Shown here one piece after another: positions 17,794-26,817 of a stretch of DNA of 64,000 bases. How positions within the stretch are numbered: the stretch's first letter is position 1; every line of letters begins with the position of its first letter. Under the pieces are notes generated by a model, which was not told where the DNA came from, searched no databases, and saw only the letters and a list, made by a program, of their open reading frames with translations. A program made the position numbers and the translations under genes. Source of the stretch: CAVVDY01 sp963819645 (GTDB lineage Bacteria > Acidobacteriota > Terriglobia > Terriglobales > Acidobacteriaceae); assembly GCA_963819645.1 (NCBI GenBank), contig CAWFWZ010000004.1, positions 124,001-188,000 on the forward strand. The letters are read 5' to 3'.

Positions 17794-19197
17794 TCATCCC
17801 ATCTCGTCGGAGTAGCTGCCGGCGTCGTAGCCGTCGGCGAGGTTTTCGAAGCGGGTGGAGTTCTTGATGAACGCCAGCTTCAGGGTGTCGACGGGACCGT
17901 TGCGTTGTTTCGCAATAATGATTTCGGCGATGCCTTCGATCTCGGGCGTGATTTCGTCTTTCTTTTTGTACATCTCTTCGCGGAAGATGAAGGCAACGAC
18001 GTCGGCGTCCTGCTCGATGGAGCCCGATTCGCGCAGATCGGCCAGTTGCGGACGGCGATCTCCACTGCTGCGGCTCTCGGGAGCGCGGCTTAACTGCGAC
18101 AGCGCCACCACGGGGACCTTCAGTTCCTTGGCGACGGCTTTCAGTCCGCGCGAGATGGCGGAAACTTCCTGGGTGCGGTTCTCGAAGCGCTTACCGCCGA
18201 TGGGAACGGCCGACATCAGTTGCAGGTAATCAACGAGGATGAGGTCGAGCCGGCCCTCCTGCTGCTTGAGGCGACGCGCTTTCGAGCGCATTTCCGTGAC
18301 TGAAATTCCCGGCGTGTCGTCGATGAAGATGGGCGCCTGCATGAGCTGCTCCATGCCACGCGTCAGCTTGGCCATGTCCTCCTTGTAGAGCGTGCCGGTG
18401 CGCAAGCGGTGCGAATCGACCTGCGAGCACGAGGCGAGCATGCGCATGAGCAGAGCCTCTTTCGACATTTCCAGCGAGAAGACGCCAACGACTTTGCCGT
18501 CGCGGATGGAGGCGTTCTCGGCGATGTTCATGGCGAACGAGGTCTTGCCCATCGAGGGACGGGCCGCGATGATGATGAGGTCGGAAGGCTGGAAGCCGCT
18601 GGTCAGCTTGTCGAGCTGGGTGTAGTGAGTGCGAAGCCCGGTGATCTCCTGCCCACGCGCGTAGAGGGCGTCGAGCGAGCCGAACGAGGACTTGACGATC
18701 GACGGGAGGGCTTCGAGTCCCTGGCCGATGCGGCCCTCCGAGAGGTCCATGATGGCCTGCTCGGCTACGTTGATGACCGCTTCGGCTTCCTCGCTGTGTT
18801 CGATGGCTTGCGCGATTGCGTTCTGCGCAATGTTGATGAGGCCGCGCAGCAGCGCCTTGTTGCGAACGATGCGAACGTAGTGTTCGATCGACGGACGGTC
18901 GGGCACGCCATCGATAAGCGAGGAGAGATATGCGACTCCGCCGACGGCTTCGACCTCTTTGCGGCGGTCGAGTTCCTCGGCCAGGGTGATCATGTCGACT
19001 GGGCGGCCCATGGTCTGCAAGTCCGACATGCGCCCGAAGATGCGGCGATGCGCGTCGAGCGAGAAGTCGTCGGGCTTGAGCGGGGCGGCCTGGTCGTAGA
19101 GACCGTTGTCGAGCAGGATGGCGCCGAGGATGGAGCGCTCAGCTTCGATGCTGGCAGGAAGTCCGCGTTCGAGATTTATTGTGTCGAGAGTGGCCAT
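17794..19197 (-). CDS. dnaB: Replicative DNA helicase DnaB
   Basis: 467-aa hexameric replication-fork helicase that also recruits primase. The N-terminal domain starts SIEAERSILGAILLDN. The RecA-like C-terminal domain has Walker A IIAARPSMGKTSFAMN, Walker B LILVDYLQLMS, and the DnaB motifs ALSQLSRAPESRSSGDRRP and LADLRESGSIEQDADVV. ATG 19195-19197 gives the usual N-terminus; a TTG four codons upstream is the alternative. No intein is present. The frame is intact. rpsF/rplI, frequent neighbours elsewhere, are absent. Confidence 0.97.
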   Translation of the reverse strand: MATLDTINLERGLPASIEAERSILGAILLDNGLYDQAAPLKPDDFSLDAHRRIFGRMSDLQTMGRPVDMITLAEELDRRKEVEAVGGVAYLSSLIDGVPDRPSIEHYVRIVRNKALLRGLINIAQNAIAQAIEHSEEAEAVINVAEQAIMDLSEGRIGQGLEALPSIVKSSFGSLDALYARGQEITGLRTHYTQLDKLTSGFQPSDLIIIAARPSMGKTSFAMNIAENASIRDGKVVGVFSLEMSKEALLMRMLASCSQVDSHRLRTGTLYKEDMAKLTRGMEQLMQAPIFIDDTPGISVTEMRSKARRLKQQEGRLDLILVDYLQLMSAVPIGGKRFENRTQEVSAISRGLKAVAKELKVPVVALSQLSRAPESRSSGDRRPQLADLRESGSIEQDADVVAFIFREEMYKKKDEITPEIEGIAEIIIAKQRNGPVDTLKLAFIKNSTRFENLADGYDAGSYSDEMG

Positions 19198-20802
19198 CGG
19201 AGGATTCAATTACGTTAGGCGCAAGGGACGAGCGTGGCAATGATGAAGCAGGTGCGCGGCGGAGGATTTCAGTGATAAAGGTGTGAGTGGCTGTGGGAAT
19301 GTGCGCAGAATGTCACGGGCAGAGCTGTGGCGGGCCATGAGCGGAACATGTGCCGTCCCTGGCGGGACTCGGGAGTTCTTACAACGTCCTCCCAGCGCTG
19401 AAGCGCTGGGCTTAGATATGCTGTCCCGCACGGCGGGACGGGCGGGGAGATCGGCGTCGGCGTCGCAGAATATTCTTCTCATCGGAGAAGCACGTCTCTG
19501 GTAGAGGGACCTCGATGCGCATTTAAGTCGGCTGTCCGTGCAGTAAACGAAAAGCAGGTTCTTCGCTACGCTCAGAATGACAGTCGGTATTGGTGGCGCG
19601 AACAATTGTGCCTTGCTGGGATCGGGAGCGAACTGCAGGTCCCTCACTGCGTTCGGGATGACAAATCATAACGCCCACCGCGAGCTCACGCCCACGGCTA
19701 AAACAAATGTCGCCGCTGGCAGCGGCTGTGCGCCTTACGCGAGAAGCCATCATTTGCGTTAAGGACAGGGAAAGCAGGTTCTTCGCTGCGCTCAGAATGA
19801 CAGGTCGAAAAAGAGGAATTGCAAAGCGAAGAGCGAATGGCGAATGGCGAACAGCGGCTTTTTCTATGCGACCCGCGAGGCCAGCCACCTGCGGGTCGCA
19901 CTTGCTCAGTCACAGGCTTCAACGTTTGTTGCCCAAACGTTGGCGCGGCGTTCCAGAGGCCGCGAGTTCATCGCCGATCGGCGTGCGGTGAAGGTGCTTC
20001 TCAAGCGGTGCTCCGACTGGGGAGGAACAAACCGCAGCTTGGATGCCGCGGCCAGCGCAAGCACGTTTCCCCTCACTTCGCTCAATCGCCTTCCGCAAAC
20101 GCAACCGGTTTCGCGCTCGTGAGCCGCTCTCCTTTACGAGCGGATGGCAATCGCAGGGTGCTTCATTTCAGCCTGCCTTGCCGCGCTTCGACCCTGGTTG
20201 GACCCATCGATTACGGAAGAATTATTAGCCTGTGCCCTGGATGCATCGCAGGATGCCTGATGACCGAACGGGTGGCAAGCGCGAATGCGAGTTGGGCTGT
20301 GTAATTCATGTGCATCGCTGAGGATTCTTGTGCAGGGCTGTGCAAAAACGGGGCGTCAGTTCGCGATATGGCAACAAGTGCCCGCCTCTAAAACTGTCAT
20401 TCTGAGCGAAGCGAAGGACCTGCTTCCGTTCCTCCCGAAACAACGCTTGGCTGGTGATGCATTCGTCAAGGGCAGGTCTTCATGTGCTTTCCTGATGGGG
20501 ATTGTCGCAACGCGCGGCTCATGCTGGCATGAGCAAAAAACAGGTTCTTCGCTACGCTCAGAATGACAGGTCGGAAGGAATGACAGGTCGGGAGGAATGA
20601 TAGGTCGGGAAGGAATGACAGGTCGGGAAGGAATGATAGGTCGGGAAGGAATGACAGGTCGGAAAGGAATGACAGCTTTAGTTGAAATCCGGCTGAAGCC
20701 CACGGGGATTTCAGCGGCGTTGACGCTGGCCTGAAGGCCAGCTCTACCCGAAACTGACGAGTTAATCACTTTGTCACTATCGCGGCGCGAGGCTTTACGG
20801 TT
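19198..20802. other. 1.6-kb non-coding gap filled with dispersed repeats
   Basis: No gene is supported; open frames here have repeat-derived, low-complexity translations. It contains a REP-B-type element (about 19350-19445, GCCGTCCC...AGCGCTGAAGCGCT), TTCTTCGCTNCGCTCAGAATGACA copies at about 19557, 19777, 20400 (inverted) and 20545, a CAGGTCCCTCACTGCG element near 19635, the minisatellite at 20562-20675 and a palindromic stretch at 20685-20755. The part 19850-20300 has no recognisable structure. Confidence 0.6.
20562..20675 (+). repeat. Minisatellite, about 17-18-bp unit, six and a half copies
   Basis: Unit AATGACAGGTCGGGAAGG repeated with small C/T and A/G changes. The unit begins with the last bases (AATGACA) of the dispersed TTCGCTCAGAATGACA element that directly precedes it, so the array looks like local expansion from that element's edge. 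Confidence 0.8.
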
Positions 20803-21618
20803 ATGCTCGCGGCTATGGCGGTTTCGATTACGGTACTGGCGAGCGGAAGCGGTGGCAACTGCACGCTGGTCTCGAGTTCCGCTACCCGCCTGCTGGTGGA
20901 TGCCGGGCTTTCCTGTCGTGAAATCATGCGCCGCATGAAGTTATGCGGTGAGGATCCGTGTAGCGTCAACGCCATCCTCATCACGCATGAGCACGGCGAC
21001 CATGTTGCCGGGCTGCGCGTCCTCGCCAGGAAGCTGAAGGTTCCTGTCTACATCACCGGCGCCACGCATGACAGCTATCGAAAGTGGGCGCGCGACAGCG
21101 CAGGCAACAAGGTCACGCTGGAGCGCAAGGAATATTTCTCGTCGGGTCGCGCGTTTCACATCGGCGACGTCACGGTGATGCCGTTCACTATCCCGCATGA
21201 CGCGGTCGATCCGGTTGGGTTCACGTTCATCAGCGAAGGCATCAAGGTGGGAATCTGCACCGACCTGGGCTACATCCCGCCGAATGTGCGCAATCACCTG
21301 CGCGGCTGCCAGATGCTGATGATCGAGTCGAACCACGATCTGGAGCTGTTGCGCGGAGGCCCATATCCGTGGTCGGTGAAGCAGCGAGTGATGAGTCGGG
21401 TGGGTCATCTGTCGAATGAGGCGCTCGCGGATTTTCTGACCACCGACTATGATGGAGGAGCCGAGTTCCTCATTCTTGCGCATCTTTCGGAGAAGAATAA
21501 TCATCCTGAGATTGCGCGAATGACGGCCGAACGGGCGCTCGGCGAGCAGCGCAGCTTTGTGCGAAACCATCTTCTGCTCGCGGCCCAGCAGGAGCCTCTG
21601 CCTGCGGTTCGGTTGTAA
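20803..21618 (+). CDS. MBL-fold metallohydrolase, YycJ/WalJ type
   Basis: 271 aa (267 from the second ATG at 20815, which starts the conserved MAVSITVLASGSGGNC). The metallo-beta-lactamase metal motif is ITHEHGDHVAG, later ligands are in HDAVDPVGF and ICTDLGY, and the distal ESNHDLELL motif is typical of the YycJ/WalJ subgroup. In Firmicutes that group is linked to cell-wall and DNA-repair exonuclease roles. Here it lies next to a small membrane zinc-finger protein and no WalRK system, so only the hydrolase fold is firm. Confidence 0.88.
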   Translation: MLAAMAVSITVLASGSGGNCTLVSSSATRLLVDAGLSCREIMRRMKLCGEDPCSVNAILITHEHGDHVAGLRVLARKLKVPVYITGATHDSYRKWARDSAGNKVTLERKEYFSSGRAFHIGDVTVMPFTIPHDAVDPVGFTFISEGIKVGICTDLGYIPPNVRNHLRGCQMLMIESNHDLELLRGGPYPWSVKQRVMSRVGHLSNEALADFLTTDYDGGAEFLILAHLSEKNNHPEIARMTAERALGEQRSFVRNHLLLAAQQEPLPAVRL

Positions 21619-21666
21619 GTTGCGTGGCTGCCGGGCGGCGGCGATGCAAGCCCGGGTTGATAGTCC

Positions 21667-22107
21667 ATGACGCAATGCACTGATCCCGTCATCGGGAAGA
21701 TTTTGGCCGGCTGGCGTTACGACATCTCTGGCCTTGCTCCGGAGATGCGCGGCGACTACGAGGCCCACCTGGCGGAGTGTCCGCACTGCCACTCGTGGCA
21801 GAGGCTGCATCGCATTATCGACATCGGACTGATGGCGCTGGCGTCGGTTTCAATGGGTGTATTTCTTCTCGCTTACGGCGTGATCCGCCACTTCGACCCA
21901 CCGCACGCGTTTCTGCTGGAGATTGGCGCACTGGGAGGCTTCCTGCTTTCCATGCTGCTGTGGCTGCTGGTCGCGGTTGCCACGCCGGCGCCGCTGGTGA
22001 TGAAAGATGCGGCCCTGCTGGGCGCTCGGCGACTGCATGACAAGTTGCCGGAAGAAATTCGGCAGCGGATTCCGGAAGAGCTGCGGGTTAAAATCTCCGG
22101 GCAATAA
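21667..22107 (+). CDS. Membrane protein with N-terminal zinc-binding HxxxCxxC motif
   Basis: 146 aa. The N-terminus has YEAHLAECPHCHSW, the H-x3-C-x2-C pattern of zinc anti-sigma-type domains. It is followed by two membrane spans (about residues 50-75 and 83-108) and a cytoplasmic helix (KLPEEIRQRIPEELRVKI). Such proteins may be anti-sigma factors, but no sigma gene is adjacent and the motif order (zinc domain, then two spans) also occurs in uncharacterised membrane proteins. It starts 48 bases after the MBL gene and is probably co-transcribed. Confidence 0.65.
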   Translation: MTQCTDPVIGKILAGWRYDISGLAPEMRGDYEAHLAECPHCHSWQRLHRIIDIGLMALASVSMGVFLLAYGVIRHFDPPHAFLLEIGALGGFLLSMLLWLLVAVATPAPLVMKDAALLGARRLHDKLPEEIRQRIPEELRVKISGQ

Positions 22108-22153
22108 GAAGGGTTGTCGGACTGCGCTTGTCCGGTATCCGTGGTTTTGCCGT

Positions 22154-22286
22154 GTATCAGGGCACGACTTCAGTCGTGCCGCCAGACCGCGGCAGAATGA
22201 AACCGGCTTTAGCCGCTGCGGCGACAGGGGCTGAAGCCCGAGTTCTAGACATCTTTGTCGGCACGACTGAAGTCGTGCCCTGATAC
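22154..22286. repeat. REP-A pair in inverted orientation (BIME-like)
   Basis: Left arm 22154-22180 reads TATCAGGGCACGACTTCAGT onward; right arm 22260-22286 is its reverse complement ending CCTGATAC. Between them lie GGCTTTAGCCGCTGC and GGGGCTGAAGCCC stems. The same two-part design, outer REP plus inner GGGGCTNAAGCCC, brackets the transposase gene at 59659-60251 and occurs at 37378-37525. Confidence 0.8.
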
Positions 22287-22311
22287 GAAGCTCAACCGTG
22301 AACAGCCCTCA

Positions 22312-22752
22312 ATGGCAGCGGACAAAGGTCACGAAGATCCCATCAACGAGCAGGTAGTGGAGGCTGCGGAGGTCGAGTTGGATGCCGCCCTTGAGCTGGC
22401 ATTCACGCGCACGGAGCTGGCCTCGGATCGCACGCTGCTGGCATGGGTTCGCACGGCGCTGACGTTAATGGCTGCGGGCATCGCGTATGACAAAGGGTTT
22501 CGCCTGCTGCACGACCAGCGGCTTGCGGCAGGAACGGCACTGGTGCGAAGCGCCAACTTCTCCGGCGTGCTTTTGGCCGGCATCAGCACCGTGCTGCTGG
22601 CGATCGCGACGATACGGCACGTGATGATTGCGCGCTCGCTGGCAGGCGCACGTCAGCGCGGTATGGGAGGAGCGATTCCTACCCTGCTGGCTGCGGTGTT
22701 GGTGATCCTGCTGGGATGCGCAGTCGTGGTTTTTCTCCTGGCCACGGGATAG
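22312..22752 (+). CDS. DUF202-family inner membrane protein (YidH-like)
   Basis: 146 aa. The DUF202 signature LAFTRTELASDRTLLAWVRTAL, cited here as RTELASDRTLLAWVRTAL, lies near residues 30-48, followed by three membrane spans. The function of the family is unknown. The start ATG at 22312 lacks a clear ribosome site, because the REP-A arm ends only 25 bases upstream. An in-frame start at 22255 would have the REP itself translated, which I consider unlikely. Confidence 0.8.
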   Translation: MAADKGHEDPINEQVVEAAEVELDAALELAFTRTELASDRTLLAWVRTALTLMAAGIAYDKGFRLLHDQRLAAGTALVRSANFSGVLLAGISTVLLAIATIRHVMIARSLAGARQRGMGGAIPTLLAAVLVILLGCAVVVFLLATG

Positions 22753-22848
22753 GACGCGGGTCATTGATCCGGGCAAGGTCGTTTTGTGCAGCCGACTCAA
22801 GCTGTGGGCTGAGTGCGACCACCGCGCCTCGGGCGCGGCACAAGAAAG

Positions 22849-23219
22849 CCCAGCGCTTCAGCGGTGGGAAAGCCGGATAAAACAGGGGTAGAGTCCCCTC
22901 GGGGACGGCACAGATTCGCAAAAGCGCGGCTCGCGTGTGTAATGGGGATGTTTCGCTCATTGCCGTGTCTGCACCAACCCGGAAATTAGGATTCCGACGT
23001 TGTACGCAGCGTGTAGCGAAAAACAGGCTGCGACTGAACGGGTTCTGATTCGGGTAATCCCCAGAAGTACACCGAGTGCCATAAATAACAGAATCAAACG
23101 GTAGCCGCCCAGATGAAAGAATCCGAACAACAGTGAGGAACGACAGGTATGCCGTCCCCGAGGGACTCGGAATTTTCTTCATGCTTCCCCACCGCTGAAG
23201 CGGTGGGCTTTCTTATGTT
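22849..23219. repeat. REP-B inverted pair bracketing a gene fragment
   Basis: Left copy about 22849-22912 and right copy about 23149-23219 are inverted relative to each other. Each has a CCGTCCCCGAGGGACTC-type stem at the inner side and a CCACCGCTGAAGCGGTGGGC stem at the outer side. Related single copies are near 3755-3855 and 19350-19445. Confidence 0.7.
22957..23135 (-). pseudogene. CPBP-family intramembrane protease fragment (C-terminal remnant)
   Basis: Minus-strand reading, ending at TGA 22957-22959, gives about 58 residues: SLLFGFFHLGGYRLILLF, then GVLLGITRIRTRSVAACF and SLHAAYNVGILISG. These match the last two conserved blocks of CPBP (CAAX-type, Abi) proteases: the FxH motif and the H-A-x-x-N motif. 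The first motif (EExxxR) and all upstream spans are missing. The fragment begins where the right REP-B copy starts, so it looks like a decayed gene trimmed by repeat insertion. Confidence 0.6.
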
Positions 23220-23393
23220 GCGTCCGAGACGCAATCAGAAGGCCGCATCCGGGACGCAATCAGAAGGCTGTGCCCGGGCACCCGCACAACAAAAGCCTCC
23301 AGTACGTACCCTGGCCCTCTGGGAGTTGGTTCAGGCGCGGAGATGGTGGCATGCCGTTATACAGCCCGCCTTGTTGTAATCTGAAATTACGGC

Positions 23394-24753
23394 ATGAGCT
23401 ACGACAACAGCGTTCAGCAACTCTACGCGTTGGGGCACGAGCTTGCCTCGACGCCGTCGCACAAGTTCGACCTGGCATATGTGCGCGAACTGCTGGCGGC
23501 GTTGGGCAATCCTGAGCGGCGATTTCCCAGCGTGCTGATTGCCGGAACCAACGGCAAAGGCTCAACCGCAGCCACGCTGGCGTCGATTCTTCGCGCGGGC
23601 GGATATAAGACTGGGCTCTACAGTTCGCCGCATCTGGTGACAATCAACGAGCGCATTCGGATCAACGGCGAAGCCATCGCTGACGTGGAGTTCGTCGAGA
23701 TTCACAATCGCGTCGAATTGATGGCGCAAGACCTGGTGCTGCGAAAGAAGCTGCCATGGCATCCCAGCTTTTTCGAGATGCTGACGGCGATGGCGTTCGA
23801 ATATTTCGCCAGCATTGCCGTCGATATCGCGGTGCTTGAGGTAGGGATGGGCGGCAGGCTGGATGCGACCAATGTTGTCGATCCGCTGGTGTCGGTCATT
23901 GCCGACGTCGCGCTCGATCATCAGAAATATCTGGGCAATACTATCGGCGAGATCGCTCGCGAAAAGGCCGGCATCATTCGCGAGAAGGGAATCGTGGTCA
24001 CGCTGCCGCAGCATCCTGAGGCGAATGACGTCATCGGCAACGCCATCGTGGAAAAGAATGCACGCGGGGTGAGCGCGACCAAGTACGTACCGCCGGTTTC
24101 TCCGGGAGCGACTGGCTATTTCGCCGGGCGAGTGACTCCCGCGCTTGGGCGCAATCGCTATCCGCTGACGGTTATGGGCGAGGAGATCATGGTGGATTCG
24201 CCGCTGCCCGGACGACATCAGTTTCGCAACATTGCGCTGGCGATCGCCGCCGCGGAGGAGATCGCGCCATTCGGGTTTAAGGTCACGCCTCAGCAGATCG
24301 AGCGAGGTATCCGCGAGACGCATTGGCCAGGACGCTTTCAGGTTGTCGCCACCATCGGCTGCAACTTGCAATCATGAGGTCGTGCTTGATGTGGCGCATA
24401 ATCCCGCGGGTGCATGGGCGCTGCGCTCGGCGCTGTCGGAGAACTTTCCCGAGCGGCCACTGACATTCGTTTTCGGCGCCATGCGCGACAAGGCGATACA
24501 AGAGATGGCTGAGATATTGTTCCCGGTGGCTGAATGCGTAGTGCTGACCGAGGTAAACAATCCGCGTGCGGCTACGGTTGACGAACTGATACAAATCGGG
24601 GAGCGCACAGGCACGCAGCTTTATGCAGAGGCCTCGGTAGCCGCAGCGCTGGCAAAGGCGATTGAACTTACGATGACGCAAGGTGTGATCGTGGTGACGG
24701 GATCGATTTTTCTGGTCGGCGAAGCTATGGCTGTCATGGGGCTGAAGACATAG
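23394..24753 (+). CDS. folC: Folylpolyglutamate/dihydrofolate synthase FolC (one frame break)
   Basis: Mur-ligase-like enzyme that adds glutamates to folates (and usually makes dihydrofolate). The P-loop AGTNGKGSTAATLASIL is at residues 50-66, the YSSPHLVTINERI loop follows, then EVGMGGRLDATNVV. After a frame change near 24355 the C-terminal domain continues with VVLDVAHNPAGAWALR and VVTGSIFLVGEAM. About 452 codons in total, normal length. Start ATG 23394 (MSYDNSVQQLYAL) matches the family. It ends two bases before the next ATG, so it is probably translated with the acyltransferase frame. Confidence 0.93.
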
Positions 24754-24755
24754 CC

Positions 24756-26351
24756 ATGAGCTACGGCGAAAAAATCGGAGACGCCGAGGAACGTGGCCGG
24801 GGATCGCTGTTCACGCGCCTGCGGTCGTATCTGGTATATGTTCCGCTCATCTACTTCTGCACCGGAGTGATGGGCACGCTCGCGCTGCTCTCATCTTTCT
24901 TCGATCGCGATGGCCGCATACAACACTGGTTTGCGCACACCTGGGCGAAGCTGATGCTGAAGATCGTTGGCGTGCGCGTAAAGCTGCGCGGACTGGAGAA
25001 CGTGGACTTCTCGCAGCCGGCGGTGTACGCGGCGAATCATCTGTCGGCGCTGGATATTCCGGTGCTCTACGCGACGCTGCCGATTCAGTTCCGCATTCTG
25101 GCTAAGAAGGAGCTGTTCGCTTATCCGTTCCTGGGATGGCACCTGCGGCGTTCGGGCCAGATCGCGGTCGATCAGCAGGACGCACGCGCCTCGCTTCGCA
25201 GCCTCAATCGCGCGGGTCAGAGCTTGCGCGAGGGCATGCCGCTGGTGGTGTTTCCTGAAGGTGGACGATCACCCAGCGGAGAGCTACAAGAATTCATGGG
25301 CGGTGCATTCTATGCAGCGCTTAAGGCGGGGGTGCCGGTGGTTCCAATCGTCATCACCGGAGTGCGGGAGCTGCTGCCGATGAACAGCTTTCATGCCCTG
25401 CCTGGGGAGGCCGACGTTGTATTCTGCCACGCGGTTTCGACCGAGGGAATGACTCCGCGCGACATGGATAAGCTTGCGGCGACGGTGCGTCAGGTGATGA
25501 TGCAAGAGATGTCGGCGCGAACGCCAACGACCACTATCGCCCGTGAATACAGAAGAGGTGGCGCGATGAATGAGAAGCCGCGCATTGCGATCCCGGCTCC
25601 AAACTCCACCCGGCCCGACTATGTGGATCGGGCGTTGCCGCAGTACGAACACGCGGTGCGCGAGGCTGGGGGCGAGCCGGTCGTCATCCCGGTGAATGCC
25701 ACGCCGACGGAGATTGCGCAGGCAATCAAGCAGTGTGACGGCGTGCTGCTTCCCGGTAGTCCGGCGGATGTTGATCCGGAAAAGTACGGTGAGGAGCGGC
25801 ACGAAAAGACAGCGCCGTCAGATTCGTTTCGCGATAACACGGATGAGCTTCTGCTGCAGGACGCTTACAACATGCACAAGCCGGTGCTGGGTATCTGCTA
25901 TGGACTGCAATCGCTGAACGTGTGGCGTACCGGGACGCTGAAGCAGGACTTGCCGGAGGGCGTCAATCATCGCGCGGGACGCGCAGTGGCCGAAGCACAC
26001 CCGGTACAGATCGAGCCGCACTCCAGGCTGGCGGCGATTCTTCGCGAGGGAGGAGCGCTACCGGACAGCGCTCCGCTAGTGCTGCCGGTCAATTCAAGCC
26101 ATCATCAGGCGGCGGCGGCGCTGGGCGATGGGTTGCGACTGGTTGCGTGGTCTCCCGAGGACGAAGTGAAAGAGGCGGTCGAGGGTACATCGCCAGATCA
26201 TTTTGTGCTGGGCGTGCAATGGCATCCTGAGCGCGACTTCGATCAGAGCGCCGTATCGCGGGCTATCTTCACGGGATTCGTGCGCGCGGCGGCGCTTTGG
26301 CATCGGCAACTCGCAAAGCGGCAAAGCGATTTCGAGTCGGTGAGGAAGTAG
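24756..26351 (+). CDS. 1-acyl-glycerol-3-phosphate acyltransferase fused in frame to class-I amidotransferase-like (peptidase C26) domain
   Basis: One open frame of 531 aa with two complete-looking proteins. Residues 1-265: PlsC-type acyltransferase with a membrane anchor near 30-50, catalytic NHLSALD, FPEGGRSPSGEL and a VPIVITG block; it would make phosphatidic acid. Residues 271-531: MNEKPRIAIPAPN start, then the nucleophile in GICYGLQSLNVW and the HPE motif in QWHPERDF, as in gamma-glutamyl-GABA hydrolases (PuuD-like). An ATG at 25566 with AGAGG ahead marks an independent start of the second part. A TGA at 25544 in another frame would end PlsC if one base is wrong. So this is either a genuine fusion or two adjacent genes joined by an error; I lean to the latter. 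Confidence 0.8.
   Translation: MSYGEKIGDAEERGRGSLFTRLRSYLVYVPLIYFCTGVMGTLALLSSFFDRDGRIQHWFAHTWAKLMLKIVGVRVKLRGLENVDFSQPAVYAANHLSALDIPVLYATLPIQFRILAKKELFAYPFLGWHLRRSGQIAVDQQDARASLRSLNRAGQSLREGMPLVVFPEGGRSPSGELQEFMGGAFYAALKAGVPVVPIVITGVRELLPMNSFHALPGEADVVFCHAVSTEGMTPRDMDKLAATVRQVMMQEMSARTPTTTIAREYRRGGAMNEKPRIAIPAPNSTRPDYVDRALPQYEHAVREAGGEPVVIPVNATPTEIAQAIKQCDGVLLPGSPADVDPEKYGEERHEKTAPSDSFRDNTDELLLQDAYNMHKPVLGICYGLQSLNVWRTGTLKQDLPEGVNHRAGRAVAEAHPVQIEPHSRLAAILREGGALPDSAPLVLPVNSSHHQAAAALGDGLRLVAWSPEDEVKEAVEGTSPDHFVLGVQWHPERDFDQSAVSRAIFTGFVRAAALWHRQLAKRQSDFESVRK
25551..25568 (+). promoter_or_regulatory. Ribosome binding site and start of the amidotransferase part
   Basis: AGAAGAGGTGGCGCG precedes ATG 25566-25568. 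The spacing suits translation starting here, which supports an independent second gene inside the fused frame. Confidence 0.5.
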
Positions 26352-26395
26352 GATTTCATCTCACGCGCGATTATCAGCGGCGGAGCCCCGACCCT

Positions 26396-26790
26396 TAAGG
26401 TGTGTCATCCCGAGCGGAGCGCAGCGAAGCCGAGGGACCTGCAGTTTGCTCGCACGAGAATGCATTCTCGGGTGGTGGAACTGCAGATCCCTCGACTCCG
26501 CTCGGGATGACACTGCAAAAGGAAGTAGCGTTCGTGGCACTGCGAGCAACTGCAGATCCCTCGACTTCGCTCGGGATGACACCACAAAAAGAAGTAGGTT
26601 CGTGGCACTGCGAGCAACTGCAGGTCCCTCGGGTGCGCTCGGGATGACATTGCAAAAAAAAGTAGGTTCGTGGCACTGCGAGCAACTGCAGATCCCTCGG
26701 CTTCGCTCGGGATGACACGGCAAAAAAAGAACTCCGCTCGGGATGACACTGCAAGAAAGGACTCGCTCCTCCGCTCGGGATGACACAAAG
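26396..26790. repeat. Tandem array of a dispersed repeat, 68-bp period
   Basis: AACTGCAGRTCCCTCGG occurs at 26479, 26548, 26616 and 26684. Each is followed by a CGCTCGGGATGACA end and a conserved A-rich linker, and an inverted copy lies at 26404-26450. Two truncated CTCCGCTCGGGATGACAC copies close the array (26728-26785). The linkers are near-identical, unlike CRISPR spacers. No gene is present. Confidence 0.85.
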
Positions 26791-26817
26791 ATAGTTAATC
26801 GATAGTTCAGCAGGCAA

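Noticed and set aside
19819..20304. A 161-aa frame in the repeat-rich gap
   Set aside because: No ribosome site or motif, composition like translated repeats, overlapping dispersed elements.
26396..26790. Regularly spaced repeats resembling a CRISPR array (also at 42966-43240 and 43686-43905)
   Set aside because: The sequences between repeats are near-identical, the period exceeds 60 bp with over half conserved, and no cas gene is in the window. These are tandem expansions of a dispersed repeat.
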